From Acidobacteriaceae bacterium (GTDB lineage Bacteria; Acidobacteriota; Terriglobia; Terriglobales; Acidobacteriaceae), in assembly GCA_003134655.1 (NCBI GenBank), contig PLBY01000099.1, forward strand, positions 1 through 39,193: DNA of 39,193 nt, in the 5' to 3' direction. The notes beneath the pieces were generated by a model, which ran no database searches, was not told the origin of the DNA, and was given only the letters and a program-made list of their open reading frames with translations. How positions within the stretch are numbered: the stretch's first letter is position 1; the number at the start of each line of letters is the position of its first letter. This document shows, in pieces, positions 23,292-35,661 of this stretch. Position numbers and translations under genes: made by a program.

Positions 23292-26200
23292 ATGTCTCAG
23301 CCCATCTTCTATGATCCGCAACGCGCCCGGTGGAAACGCCTGCGGCGCCTGGTCGACGTTACAGCCGTAGTCGTCTCCGCGTTGATCATTTTCTTCGTCT
23401 ACACGGCATTGCGCGATGAGCCGCTGCCGGAACTGCTGTTCTCGCCACAGAAGCGCGCCTTCAAGGCCTTGAAGGAAAGTGAAAAGGAAAAGGCGCGCGA
23501 CCGCCAAAAGAAAATTGCTGCCCGCTCGCACCGCAAGTCGAAGCTGGCGGCGTCGCAGGTCAAGCTGAATCAGAGCGAAGGAATTCGTGCCGCCTTCTAC
23601 GTGCCCTGGGATGCGGCCAGTTTCTCGTCGCTCCGCGCGTACGCTCACCAGATCGACATGCTGTATCCCGACTGGCTGCATGTGCTCACAGCCGATGGAC
23701 GGCTGCAGGGTGTCGACGATCAGACCAGTAAGTATTTCGACGTCGTGCAAGGCAGCACTGTGCTGCCCATCGATGACCGCGTGATGCCGTTTCTGAAGAC
23801 GGAAGACCCCGCAATGGAAGTCTTCCCGATTGTGAACAATTTCGATGGCGCGAACTGGGTGGGAGACATTGCCGGGTTTCTGAATAATCCGAGTGCGCGG
23901 GCACTGTTCCGGCAGCAAGCCTCGCAGTTTCTCTCGTCAGGGCACTACCGCGGCCTCATGATCGACTTCGAGACGTTCCCGCAGAGCGCACAGAAAGGCT
24001 ACGTCGCACTGCTGCAGGAATTGTCGGGCGATCTGCATGGGCGCGGCATGAAGCTATACGTCGCGGTGCCTCCACACAGCAACGAATACGACTATCCGGC
24101 GATCGCAGCGACTGCTGACGGAGTCGTGCTCATGAACTACGACGAGCACTATCCCGGGGCCGCATCTGGGCCGGTGGCGTCGCAAGATTGGTTTGTCCAG
24201 AACCTGACTTTCGCCAAGAGCGTCATCCCACAGGAAAAAATCATTTGTGCGATCGCCAACTATGGCTATGACTGGGTTCTGAAGCCGAAGAAAGGCAGCC
24301 TGCCGCCAGGGATCCACGACAGCCCTAGCAGCGCACAGGAGGCGTGGCTGACCGCCCGTGATTCCGATGTGGACGTCAACTTTGATGATGACGCCATGAA
24401 CCCTCACTTCAGCTATCTCGATGAACACGGCCTGCAGCACGATATTTGGTTCCTGGACGCAGTGACGGCGCTGAATCACATGCGATCGGCGCAGAATCTT
24501 GGCATCCAGACGTTTGCCCTGTGGCGACTGGGGAGCGAAGACCGCTCGCTTTGGCGAATCTGGGACCAGCCCGGCGACGCGGGGGCGACTGACAAACTGA
24601 AGGATGTGCCGCCTGGTGCCGACGTCGACATGGAAGGCCAGGGCGAAATCTTGCGCATTGAAGACAAGCCCGCCCACGGCACTCGCGATCTGACCATCGA
24701 TGCCAACAGCCACCTGATCACCGACGAGGTCTTCCAGACTCTGCCGGAGCCTTATCGTGTGGGACGCTACGGCTACAGCCCGAACAAGCTTGCGCTCACA
24801 TTTGACGACGGGCCGGACCCGCAGTGGACTCCGAAGATTCTCGATGTGCTCAGGGAGAAGAAGGCGACCGCCACGTTCTTTCTGATTGGGATCCAGACGG
24901 ACAAGTTTTCCGGCATCGCGAAACGGATTTACAACGAAGGTCACACCATCGGGAACCACACCTTCACGCATCCTGATGTCAGCAATATTTCCACCGCATA
25001 CATGAAGGTGGAACTGAACCTCACCGAGCGCTTGTTTGCCAGCCTGGTGGGAGTCCGCACAACGTTGATGCGGCCGCCGTACGCGATCGACGAGGAGCCC
25101 GACACCGCCGATCAAGTGCGCCCGCTCGAGATCCCGCAGGATATGGGATACATCACGGTCGGGAATCGGATTGATCCCAACGACTGGAGCGATAATCCGT
25201 CGGCTGAGAAGATCACGACGTATGTGCTGTCGCACCTGCCGCCGTGCCGCCAGGAAAATCTGCGCTGCGGCAACATCGTGTTGCTGCACGATGGCGGCGG
25301 GAATCGCGCCGAAACCGTACGCGCGCTGCCCATGATCATCGACGGCATCCGGGCCAAGGGCTATGAGATCGCGCCGGTCTACGAATTGATCGGCAAGACC
25401 AGAGCGGACGTAATGGCACCCTTGCCGGCAGGCGAACTTTGGGCTGCCCGGCTCGACCGGTTCGGCTTCTTTCTTTTCGATGCAGGGATCGTCGGCATCA
25501 CGTGGATATTCCTGGTGGGCGACCTGCTCATGACGGGGCGCCTCATCTTTATTGGAGCCGCAGCGGTGTACGACCGCGTGCACGAAAAGATTTTCGGCAA
25601 ACCTGCCGAGGTTGCGTCGTACAAGCCGAAGGTTGCGGTATTGATTCCGGCCTACAACGAAGAAAAAGTCATCGAGCGCACCATCCGTGCCGCGCTCAAT
25701 TCGAACTATCCGAACCTACGCGTGATTGTCATTGATGACGGCTCGAAGGACCGCACGCTCGAAGTCGCGCGCAACGCCTTCGCGGCCGAGGCGGCATCGG
25801 GAAAGGTGCTGATCCTCGGGAAACCGAACTCGGGCAAGGCCGAGGCGCTGAATTTCGGCATTGAACACATTGGGGATGCGGAACTGTTCGTGGGCATCGA
25901 CGCCGACACGATCATCGCTTCCGACGCGATTTCAAGACTGGTGCCGCATTTCATCCGTCCGGAGGTCGGCGCGATTGCAGGCAATGCGAAGGTTGGCAAC
26001 CGCGTGAATCTCTGGACGCGCTGGCAGGCTCTGGAATACATCACGAGCCAGAATTTTGAGCGTCGAGCGCTCGACGTTCTGGGTGCCGTCAGCGTGGTTC
26101 CGGGTGCAATTGGCGCGTGGCGCGTTTCCGCTGTGCGCGAGGCCGGAGGCTACCACGTCGACACGGTTGCCGAAGATGCCGATCTGACCATGGCTCTGCT

Positions 26201-26792
26201 GCGCCTGGGATATCGCGTCGAGTATGAAGACATGGCCCTGGCTTATACCGAGGCTCCCACCAACGCGAACGGGTTGATGCGCCAGCGTTTCCGCTGGTCC
26301 TTCGGCATTCTGCAGGCCGTGTATAAGCACCGCAAAGTTGTTGCCCGCAAGGGGCCGCTGGGATGGGTGGCGCTGCCCAACATTGTGATCTTCCAGATTC
26401 TGTTGCCGCTGGTGTCGCCGCTGATCGACATCATGTTCGTGGTGGGCACGATCTGGTATTACATCCAGAAACATTTCCACCCGGACTCGACCGACCCAGC
26501 AGACTTCCATAAGCTGGTGCTGTTCTTCTTTGCGTTCCTGGTGATCGACTTTATCGCTTCGGCGATTGCTTTTGCTCTCGAACGCGCCCATCCGGGTGAC
26601 AAGGAAGATGTGTGGCTGCTCAGCCAAGTGTGGCTGCAGCGCTTCGCTTACCGCCAGTTGTTTTCGATCGTGCTCTTCAAGACCCTGAAGCGCGCGCTGG
26701 AAGGCCGCAAGTTCGCATGGGACAAACTGGAGCGCACAGCTGCGGTGAATTATGTGCCGGCGGAGAGCCGGGAACACGTCGACGTTCCTTAA
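23292..26792 (+). CDS. Three-domain polysaccharide protein: GH18-like, CE4 deacetylase and GT2 synthase
   Basis: About 1166 aa from ATG 23292 (MSQPIFYDPQRARWKRLRRL; ATG 23274 is also possible). One helix (about 23-42) anchors the N-terminus. Residues about 97-440 are a glycoside hydrolase 18-like barrel (GIRAAFYVPWDAAS; acid residue in GLMIDFETF). Residues about 495-690 are a NodB polysaccharide deacetylase (LALTFDDGPDPQWTPKILDV, metal His in GNHTFTHPD, RPPY). After helices near 725-760 comes a GT2 synthase (VAVLIPAYNEEKVIERTI, DxD in GIDADT, EDADL, QRFRW) and further C-terminal helices. Together these would make, deacetylate and trim or export a beta-linked N-acetylglucosamine-type polymer. 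The polymer identity is inferred. Confidence 0.9.
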   Translation: MSQPIFYDPQRARWKRLRRLVDVTAVVVSALIIFFVYTALRDEPLPELLFSPQKRAFKALKESEKEKARDRQKKIAARSHRKSKLAASQVKLNQSEGIRAAFYVPWDAASFSSLRAYAHQIDMLYPDWLHVLTADGRLQGVDDQTSKYFDVVQGSTVLPIDDRVMPFLKTEDPAMEVFPIVNNFDGANWVGDIAGFLNNPSARALFRQQASQFLSSGHYRGLMIDFETFPQSAQKGYVALLQELSGDLHGRGMKLYVAVPPHSNEYDYPAIAATADGVVLMNYDEHYPGAASGPVASQDWFVQNLTFAKSVIPQEKIICAIANYGYDWVLKPKKGSLPPGIHDSPSSAQEAWLTARDSDVDVNFDDDAMNPHFSYLDEHGLQHDIWFLDAVTALNHMRSAQNLGIQTFALWRLGSEDRSLWRIWDQPGDAGATDKLKDVPPGADVDMEGQGEILRIEDKPAHGTRDLTIDANSHLITDEVFQTLPEPYRVGRYGYSPNKLALTFDDGPDPQWTPKILDVLREKKATATFFLIGIQTDKFSGIAKRIYNEGHTIGNHTFTHPDVSNISTAYMKVELNLTERLFASLVGVRTTLMRPPYAIDEEPDTADQVRPLEIPQDMGYITVGNRIDPNDWSDNPSAEKITTYVLSHLPPCRQENLRCGNIVLLHDGGGNRAETVRALPMIIDGIRAKGYEIAPVYELIGKTRADVMAPLPAGELWAARLDRFGFFLFDAGIVGITWIFLVGDLLMTGRLIFIGAAAVYDRVHEKIFGKPAEVASYKPKVAVLIPAYNEEKVIERTIRAALNSNYPNLRVIVIDDGSKDRTLEVARNAFAAEAASGKVLILGKPNSGKAEALNFGIEHIGDAELFVGIDADTIIASDAISRLVPHFIRPEVGAIAGNAKVGNRVNLWTRWQALEYITSQNFERRALDVLGAVSVVPGAIGAWRVSAVREAGGYHVDTVAEDADLTMALLRLGYRVEYEDMALAYTEAPTNANGLMRQRFRWSFGILQAVYKHRKVVARKGPLGWVALPNIVIFQILLPLVSPLIDIMFVVGTIWYYIQKHFHPDSTDPADFHKLVLFFFAFLVIDFIASAIAFALERAHPGDKEDVWLLSQVWLQRFAYRQLFSIVLFKTLKRALEGRKFAWDKLERTAAVNYVPAESREHVDVP

Positions 26793-26835
26793 CTGTTAAC
26801 CACGCACCCGGAGAAAGGTCACTTCGCGGCGCTTC

Positions 26836-28062
<1,227 letters not shown>

Positions 28063-28467
28063 CTATTTTTTCGCTGCGACTTCGATCCGGGTTTCGGCCC
28101 GTTGCAGCGCATCGAGCGCGCGCTCGACGTCGACGGTCGTATCGCCGCTCGTGAGTCGTTGCTCGGCGCGCTCTTTGGCTTTGCGCGCGCGGTCGACGTC
28201 AATTTCCGAAGGACGCTCGGCTGTCTCCGCGAGGATCGTTACCTTGTCGGGCAGCACTTCCGCGAATCCCCAGGCCACCGCCAATACGAGTTCGGTGGAG
28301 TTCTCGCAATACTTGATCTCACCGACCGCCAACTCAGTGATGAGAGGCGCGTGCCCCGGCAGAACGCCCAGATACCCGTTCTTGCCGGGAATCTGAACCT
28401 CCTCGGCCGCCGTGTCGACCACTTTCTTTTCCGGCGTGACGATCTCGAGTTTGAAAGTATCTGCCAT
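28063..28467 (-). CDS. atpC: ATP synthase F1 subunit epsilon
   Basis: 134 aa. MADTFKLEIVTPEKKVVDTA starts the N-terminal beta-sandwich, PGKNGYLGVLPGHAPLITEL is the conserved epsilon motif, and the C-terminal two helices (about 88-134) contain RARKAKERAEQRL. It is a central-stalk subunit that can inhibit ATP hydrolysis. Last gene of the operon. No Shine-Dalgarno is present before the ATG, because the preceding bases belong to a palindromic repeat. Confidence 0.95.
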   Translation of the reverse strand: MADTFKLEIVTPEKKVVDTAAEEVQIPGKNGYLGVLPGHAPLITELAVGEIKYCENSTELVLAVAWGFAEVLPDKVTILAETAERPSEIDVDRARKAKERAEQRLTSGDTTVDVERALDALQRAETRIEVAAKK

Positions 28468-28479
28468 GATTCAGTGATT

Positions 28480-30080
<1,601 letters not shown>

Positions 30081-31163
30081 TTACATCGCCGCCGCGCCGC
30101 TGACGATTTCGATGATCTCTTTCGTGATCTTCGCCTGGCGGGCGCGGTTCATGACCAGCGTCAGGGAATCGATCATGTCGGTGGCATTGTTGGTGGCCGA
30201 ATCCATGGCGGTCATGCGGGCCGCGTGTTCCGCAGCGACCGATTCCATCAATGCACGAAAAATCTGAATACTCACATACTTGGGCAGCAGAGCGCGAAAC
30301 AACTCTTCCGGCGTCTGCTCGTAGATGTAGTCCACTTGCGCCGTACCAAACTGCGAGGCGACTTCTTCGACCTCGTGATCGGGGCCGCGCATGGCCACGC
30401 CCGCTTTGATTGCCGCTTCTTTGGCTTTCTTCTTCTCTTCTTCCGTCATCTCCTCGACCAGGCGGACGGTTTGCTCGCCGATCTGCTCGATGGGGAGAAT
30501 CTGTTCCACGATGAGGCGCTGCGCGATGACCGACTTGAATTCGTTGAAGACAATGTAGACTGCGTCAATCTCTTCTTCTTTGTAGCGAGCAATCACGCTC
30601 TGGGCCAGCGCCGAAGCCTGCGCGAATTCCAGTTTTCCGAGAACGCCCACATGTTCCCCGGTGATCTGGATCGCTCCGGCGCGCTCGGCTTCTTCCGGTT
30701 CGGCCTCGATCGAATCGACTAACTCCGCCAGACTCTTCGTTTGCACCTTGGCAGCCGAGTAGCGGCGGCGCAGGAAGTCGCGTCCCTTGCGGCCGACCGC
30801 TTCGATATCGACGTTCTTGCCAGCTTTGGATTCGAGGAAGCGCGTGGCGGCTTTCGTGATGTTCGCGTTGAACGCGCCGGCCAGGCCCTTGTCGCCGGTG
30901 ACTACGATCAGCAGGATGTTCTTTTCTTCGCGCTGCGCCAGCAGAGGATGCTTCGGCTCGCCCGTCTCGGGATCGTAAATCTCCGCGCGCGCCACCAGTG
31001 ACTTCAGTACATTAATCAGCATCTGCGCGTAGGGACGGGCGGCCAGGGCCCGTTCCTGCGCACGGCGCAACTTCGCCGCCGAAACCACCTTCATGGCCTT
31101 GGTAATCTGCCGCGTGTTGATCACGCTGCGAATACGGCGACGGATGTCGAGAATGTTTGGCAT
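30081..31163 (-). CDS. atpG: ATP synthase F1 subunit gamma, with insertions
   Basis: 360 aa, about 70 longer than a usual gamma subunit. The N-terminal helix MPNILDIRRRIRSVINTRQI and TKAMKVVSAAKLRRAQE, and the C-terminal AMDSATNNATDMIDSLTLV and RARQAKITKEI, are the coiled-coil shaft. The Rossmann-like middle has LLIVVTGDKGLAGAFNANI. The extra length lies in charged segments (EAEPEEAERAGAIQITGEHV and EEMTEEEKKKAKEAAIKAG, then VAMRGPDHEVEEVASQF). It is the rotor shaft in F1. The ATG at 31163 comes 4 bases after a palindromic repeat and lacks a Shine-Dalgarno. Confidence 0.96.
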   Translation of the reverse strand: MPNILDIRRRIRSVINTRQITKAMKVVSAAKLRRAQERALAARPYAQMLINVLKSLVARAEIYDPETGEPKHPLLAQREEKNILLIVVTGDKGLAGAFNANITKAATRFLESKAGKNVDIEAVGRKGRDFLRRRYSAAKVQTKSLAELVDSIEAEPEEAERAGAIQITGEHVGVLGKLEFAQASALAQSVIARYKEEEIDAVYIVFNEFKSVIAQRLIVEQILPIEQIGEQTVRLVEEMTEEEKKKAKEAAIKAGVAMRGPDHEVEEVASQFGTAQVDYIYEQTPEELFRALLPKYVSIQIFRALMESVAAEHAARMTAMDSATNNATDMIDSLTLVMNRARQAKITKEIIEIVSGAAAM

Positions 31164-31167
31164 TTGT

Positions 31168-31244
31168 CGTAGAGACGTAACTTGTTACGTCTCGCACTCG
31201 CCACTGGTGCTGTACGCAAGAGACGTAGCAAGCTACGTCTCTAC
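31168..31244. repeat. REPIN-like double palindrome in the atpA-atpG spacer
   Basis: GAGACGTAAC-TT-GTTACGTCTC and, after about 25 bases, GAGACGTAGC-AA-GCTACGTCTC, two palindromes with 10-bp arms in opposite orientation, bounded by CGTAGAGACG and GTCTCTAC. It fills the spacer between atpA and atpG. Confidence 0.8.
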
Positions 31245-31247
31245 AAG

Positions 31248-32819
<1,572 letters not shown>

Positions 32820-32839
32820 TCTCCTTCGACCCGCCCAGG

Positions 32840-33376
32840 CTAGGAGCTGATCGCTTCCCGAATCTTTTCCAACTGGCCTTGCACCGAGCCGTCGTAGATC
32901 GTGCTGCCTACGCGGACTACGGCGCCGCCTAGCAGGGACGCATCCAGGCCAAACTGCGCGTGCACTTTCTTGCCAGTGACTTTTTCGATCTGCGCTTCCA
33001 GCGCCCGCTTCTCCGCGTCGCCCAGTTCGCGGGCGCTGGTGACGTGGGCTTCCGCGATTCCCATGCGGGCGTCGAGTTCCTTCTTGAGTTGCTCAACGAT
33101 TCGTCCCAGGAACTGCACGCGCCGGTGATCGATGAGTACCGCGACCAGATTGCGCGCGTGATGCTCGATTCCTTCGCGATGCACAATCGCATCCAGCAGT
33201 CTGCGCTTCTGCTCGGCGGGCACTGCGGGATTCTCCCAGACGCGCCTCAGGTCTTGACTCTCTTCCAGCAAGCTGACGATCCGGCGCAATCCACCCACCG
33301 CCCGATTCGCGTCGAGGTGCGCGCTGAAGACGACATCAGCGAAAGCGCGGGCGTACGTGCTGGCGACGGAAGCCAC
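32840..33376 (-). CDS. atpH: ATP synthase F1 subunit delta
   Basis: 178 aa from a GTG start at 33376 (MASVASTYARAFADVVFSAH). YARAFADV near the start and the C-terminal AQFGLDASLLGGAVVRVGST with YDGSVQGQLEKI are delta signatures. It links the F1 head to the peripheral stalk formed by the two b-type subunits upstream. The gap to the upstream gene is only 3 bases, so translation is probably coupled, which would help a GTG start. Confidence 0.95.
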   Translation of the reverse strand: MASVASTYARAFADVVFSAHLDANRAVGGLRRIVSLLEESQDLRRVWENPAVPAEQKRRLLDAIVHREGIEHHARNLVAVLIDHRRVQFLGRIVEQLKKELDARMGIAEAHVTSARELGDAEKRALEAQIEKVTGKKVHAQFGLDASLLGGAVVRVGSTIYDGSVQGQLEKIREAISS

Positions 33377-33379
33377 GTT

Positions 33380-34156
33380 CTAGTTTCTGCCCTTTCCGGA
33401 ATCGTCGGAGGACGCACCTAATTCCTGGGCAAAATTGCGAACCAAGGCTTGATCCGTGGCGGCGTCGACGTGAATCTGTTTGCGTGCCAGTCCCACCGCG
33501 AGATCGGCGGCATAAGCGGTCAGTTGGCGGCGCGCAGCCTTGGCAGCCGCTGCAATCTCCTGCTCGGCCGAAGTGACGATCTTGCGCGCATCCTCTGCGG
33601 CCGCAGCCTGGATACGGGCTTCCTCGGCTGCGCCTTCCTTTTCGGCCGCGTCGCGCATCATGCCGATTTCGACGTCGAGCTTCATCAGCCGCGATTCTAT
33701 GTCGGCCAGCCTCCGTCGAGCTTCTTCGCTGGCCATTTGCGCTTCCTGCATCGCCTTCTGGATGGCGGCGCTGCGGTCGCGGAACATGCCCGGCAAATAC
33801 TTTCGCCCGGCCCATGCGATGACGGCCGCGATCACTACAAAATTCAGCACCACACACATCCAGTACGACTGCTGCAAACTCAATCCGGTCAACTTCTTGA
33901 TTGCGCGCACCGAGGCGGACTGCTTAAACTCCGCCATCTCGTCTTTTTCTTCGCCGGCGGCTTCGTTGCTCTGGTGGGCCAACTGACGACCGGGGCCTCC
34001 GGGCTGCTCCGCGGAATTCTCGGCCGCCTGCTTCTGCTCAGGAGACGCGGGCGGCTCCTGGGCACGAAGTGGCACGACGCTGACGCAACCCAGCAGCAAC
34101 AGCACCAGCAAAGTCGTTCGGACGATACGCTCGGTCGTCTTCTTGGAGTTCATCAT
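33380..34156 (-). CDS. atpF: ATP synthase F0 subunit b with exported-type N-terminal extension
   Basis: 258 aa, about 100 longer than usual. Residues about 1-32 look like a signal peptide (RIVRTTLLVLLLLGCVSVVP) followed by a Gln/Glu/Pro-rich segment up to about residue 80. Then comes the true b-subunit helix (WMCVVLNFVVIAAVIAWAGR) and a long charged coiled coil (AIQKAMQEAQMASEEARRRL). It forms half of the peripheral stalk. If the signal is cleaved, the added segment would sit in the periplasm. It overlaps the upstream b' gene by 4 bases (ATGA). Confidence 0.92.
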   Translation of the reverse strand: MMNSKKTTERIVRTTLLVLLLLGCVSVVPLRAQEPPASPEQKQAAENSAEQPGGPGRQLAHQSNEAAGEEKDEMAEFKQSASVRAIKKLTGLSLQQSYWMCVVLNFVVIAAVIAWAGRKYLPGMFRDRSAAIQKAMQEAQMASEEARRRLADIESRLMKLDVEIGMMRDAAEKEGAAEEARIQAAAAEDARKIVTSAEQEIAAAAKAARRQLTAYAADLAVGLARKQIHVDAATDQALVRNFAQELGASSDDSGKGRN

Positions 34157-34608
34157 CGTCCGGCTCCTGCAGGCTGCAGCACGCGCTTTACGATTTCCTG
34201 GGCCAATGCTGCCGCGTCGGACGGCAATGCCGCCTCAGCCGCAGCCCGGTCGCCCTCTATATCTTTCTTCGCCGCCAGCACCTGCGCCTGAGCCTTGCTG
34301 CGCGCCTCGTTCAGTGCCGCCGCTCGAGCCTGCAACACGGCTTGCCGCTTTGCTTCCTGCGCGCGGAACACCGCGGCCCGCGCCTCGCGCAGCTTCTGCT
34401 CGTACTCCGCAGTGCGGGCCTCGGCCGCAGCAATGTCGGCGCGTGACTTCTCGACGGCGCCTTCCGTCTTGCTGCGCCGCTCGGCGAGCACGCGCTGCAA
34501 CGGCTTGTGCACAATCGCCGTGTAGAGCGCGTATAGCAACGCCAGCAGAATCACCGTCGGCACTGCTCCGAGCAGTAATTCCCCTAGTTGTTGGAGCGTC
34601 TGATCCAT
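34153..34608 (-). CDS. ATP synthase F0 subunit b' (second b-type subunit)
   Basis: 151 aa. One membrane helix (about residues 12-31, GAVPTVILLALLYALYTAIV) is followed by HKPLQRVLAERRSKTEGAVE and a long Ala/Glu/Arg/Lys coiled coil, the standard b-type architecture. With the following b subunit it would form a heterodimeric peripheral stalk as in photosynthetic bacteria and several other phyla. It is the first gene of the operon here. No atpB (a), atpE (c) or atpI is upstream, so the F0 rotor and channel genes must be elsewhere. Confidence 0.9.
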   Translation of the reverse strand: MDQTLQQLGELLLGAVPTVILLALLYALYTAIVHKPLQRVLAERRSKTEGAVEKSRADIAAAEARTAEYEQKLREARAAVFRAQEAKRQAVLQARAAALNEARSKAQAQVLAAKKDIEGDRAAAEAALPSDAAALAQEIVKRVLQPAGAGR

Positions 34609-34654
34609 GTGTTGCTGATATAGACCGGAAAAATGAGGGCTATGAAAACTGTTA

Positions 34655-34684
34655 AGTCTAAACGTCGAAAGGAGTTTATGTCAA
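34655..34684 (-). promoter_or_regulatory. Likely promoter of the atp operon
   Basis: On the minus strand TTGACA (34684-34679) is followed after 18 bases by TAGACT (34660-34655), a 4/6 match to the -10 consensus. This lies 46 bases before the b' ATG at 34608. No competing strong pair is seen nearer the gene. Confidence 0.5.
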
Positions 34685-34881
34685 CGCGAAGAAGATCGTT
34701 TTAGCCTGCGAATTCGCGGGTCGGGAAGGTTGTTCCCGGAAGCGAGAAGCCGCGTCAAAGTTCTTTTTATATCCTTGGAAACAATGGGGTTAGGCTGAAT
34801 CCAAGGCAGCAAGTGGGTACACATCGCAGATTCTTGCACATAGCGCTTGACTTCGGGCAAAAGAGGATTAGCATTGAAATA
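34681..34881 (-). pseudogene. Possible coding remnant, 66-residue open frame without start
   Basis: In one minus-strand frame, 66 residues read without a stop after an in-frame TGA at 34884-34882. They include NPLLPEVKRYVQESAM, THLLPWIQPNPIVSKDIKRT and LTRLLASGNNLPDPRIRRLK. The composition looks coding, but there is no ATG near its beginning and the frame is closed by stops upstream. A second frame (ATG 34955) overlaps it and looks spurious. It may be the tail of a decayed gene. The remaining gap, 34885-35084, shows nothing recognisable. Confidence 0.25.
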
Positions 34882-35084
34882 TCACCTCCGATCCAATTCA
34901 GGATCGAATGGGCCGATAGCCAAGGAATGTCACCGCTTCTTGGTTGCCGGCCCATTTAAATTTCAAGTATTCGGGCTAGACCTTCGTAACGCTCCCAACC
35001 GTTTTTCCATATTTTCTTGATTCTAAGGTCGTGCTCTAATTCCACGAGGTCTGCGCGCACGGGCGGGGCCGGAAGGAAGCGACG

Positions 35085-35628
35085 GTGAATCGAACATTAG
35101 CACTCGTAGTCTGCCTCGCCGCTCTTGTCGCGGGATGGCTGGCTTACTCAAGATCGTCGCACCCACCCGTTAGCGCCTCGGCGGCGTCTCCATCGAAGGT
35201 CGAGAATCGCACGATCTACTTTGTCCCTATCGGAAATTTCCCCGACGAGCAACTCCAGCCGCTGGTGCAGTACTACCGCAAGAAGTACAACCTCGAAATC
35301 GCGGTCGCGGACGGCATCTCCGTGGACCCGACCACGAGAGACGCATCGCGTCAGCAGTTGATGGCTGAGAGTCTGGCTGCCGGCCTTCGATCGCGTGTTT
35401 CCGAACCTGCCAACGACAAAGACGCAATTCTGATCGGCTTCACTGCCGAGGACATGTATCCGACCTCGAAGAACTGGCAGTTTGCGTTTGGCTGGAGAGA
35501 CGGCGAGACGCGCACGGCTGTGGTGTCAACGGCACGACGGACTGCCTCAGAGCAACGATCCCCACAGCGTGCTCTACAACCAGATCATGGGAATTGAAGA
35601 ACTCGACGCGGTCGGCGAAGATTTTTGA
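35085..35628 (+). pseudogene. Frameshifted archaemetzincin-like exported protein
   Basis: From a GTG at 35085, residues 1-150 look normal: a membrane or signal segment (LALVVCLAALVAGWLAYS), then YFVPIGNFPDEQLQPLVQYY, then DAILIGFTAEDMYPTSKNWQ and AVVSTAR, which resemble predicted zinc-metalloprotease (archaemetzincin-like) proteins. After the codon at 35535-35537 the frame turns to nonsense. The +1 frame resumes with GLPQSNDPHSVLYNQIMG and IEELDAVGEDF, ending at TGA 35628. A single extra C at about 35538, or a larger out-of-frame deletion, explains it. The expected HExxH zinc site is not seen, so part of the middle may be missing. A sequencing error is the main alternative. Confidence 0.6.
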
Positions 35629-35661
35629 TTCTTCATCGTCGAAGGAATGTGAACTACAAGA

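Noticed and set aside
24054..25583. 509-codon minus-strand frame inside the three-domain polysaccharide gene
   Set aside because: Antisense shadow of a gene with recognisable GH18-like, NodB and GT2 motifs; long shadows are common in GC-rich DNA.
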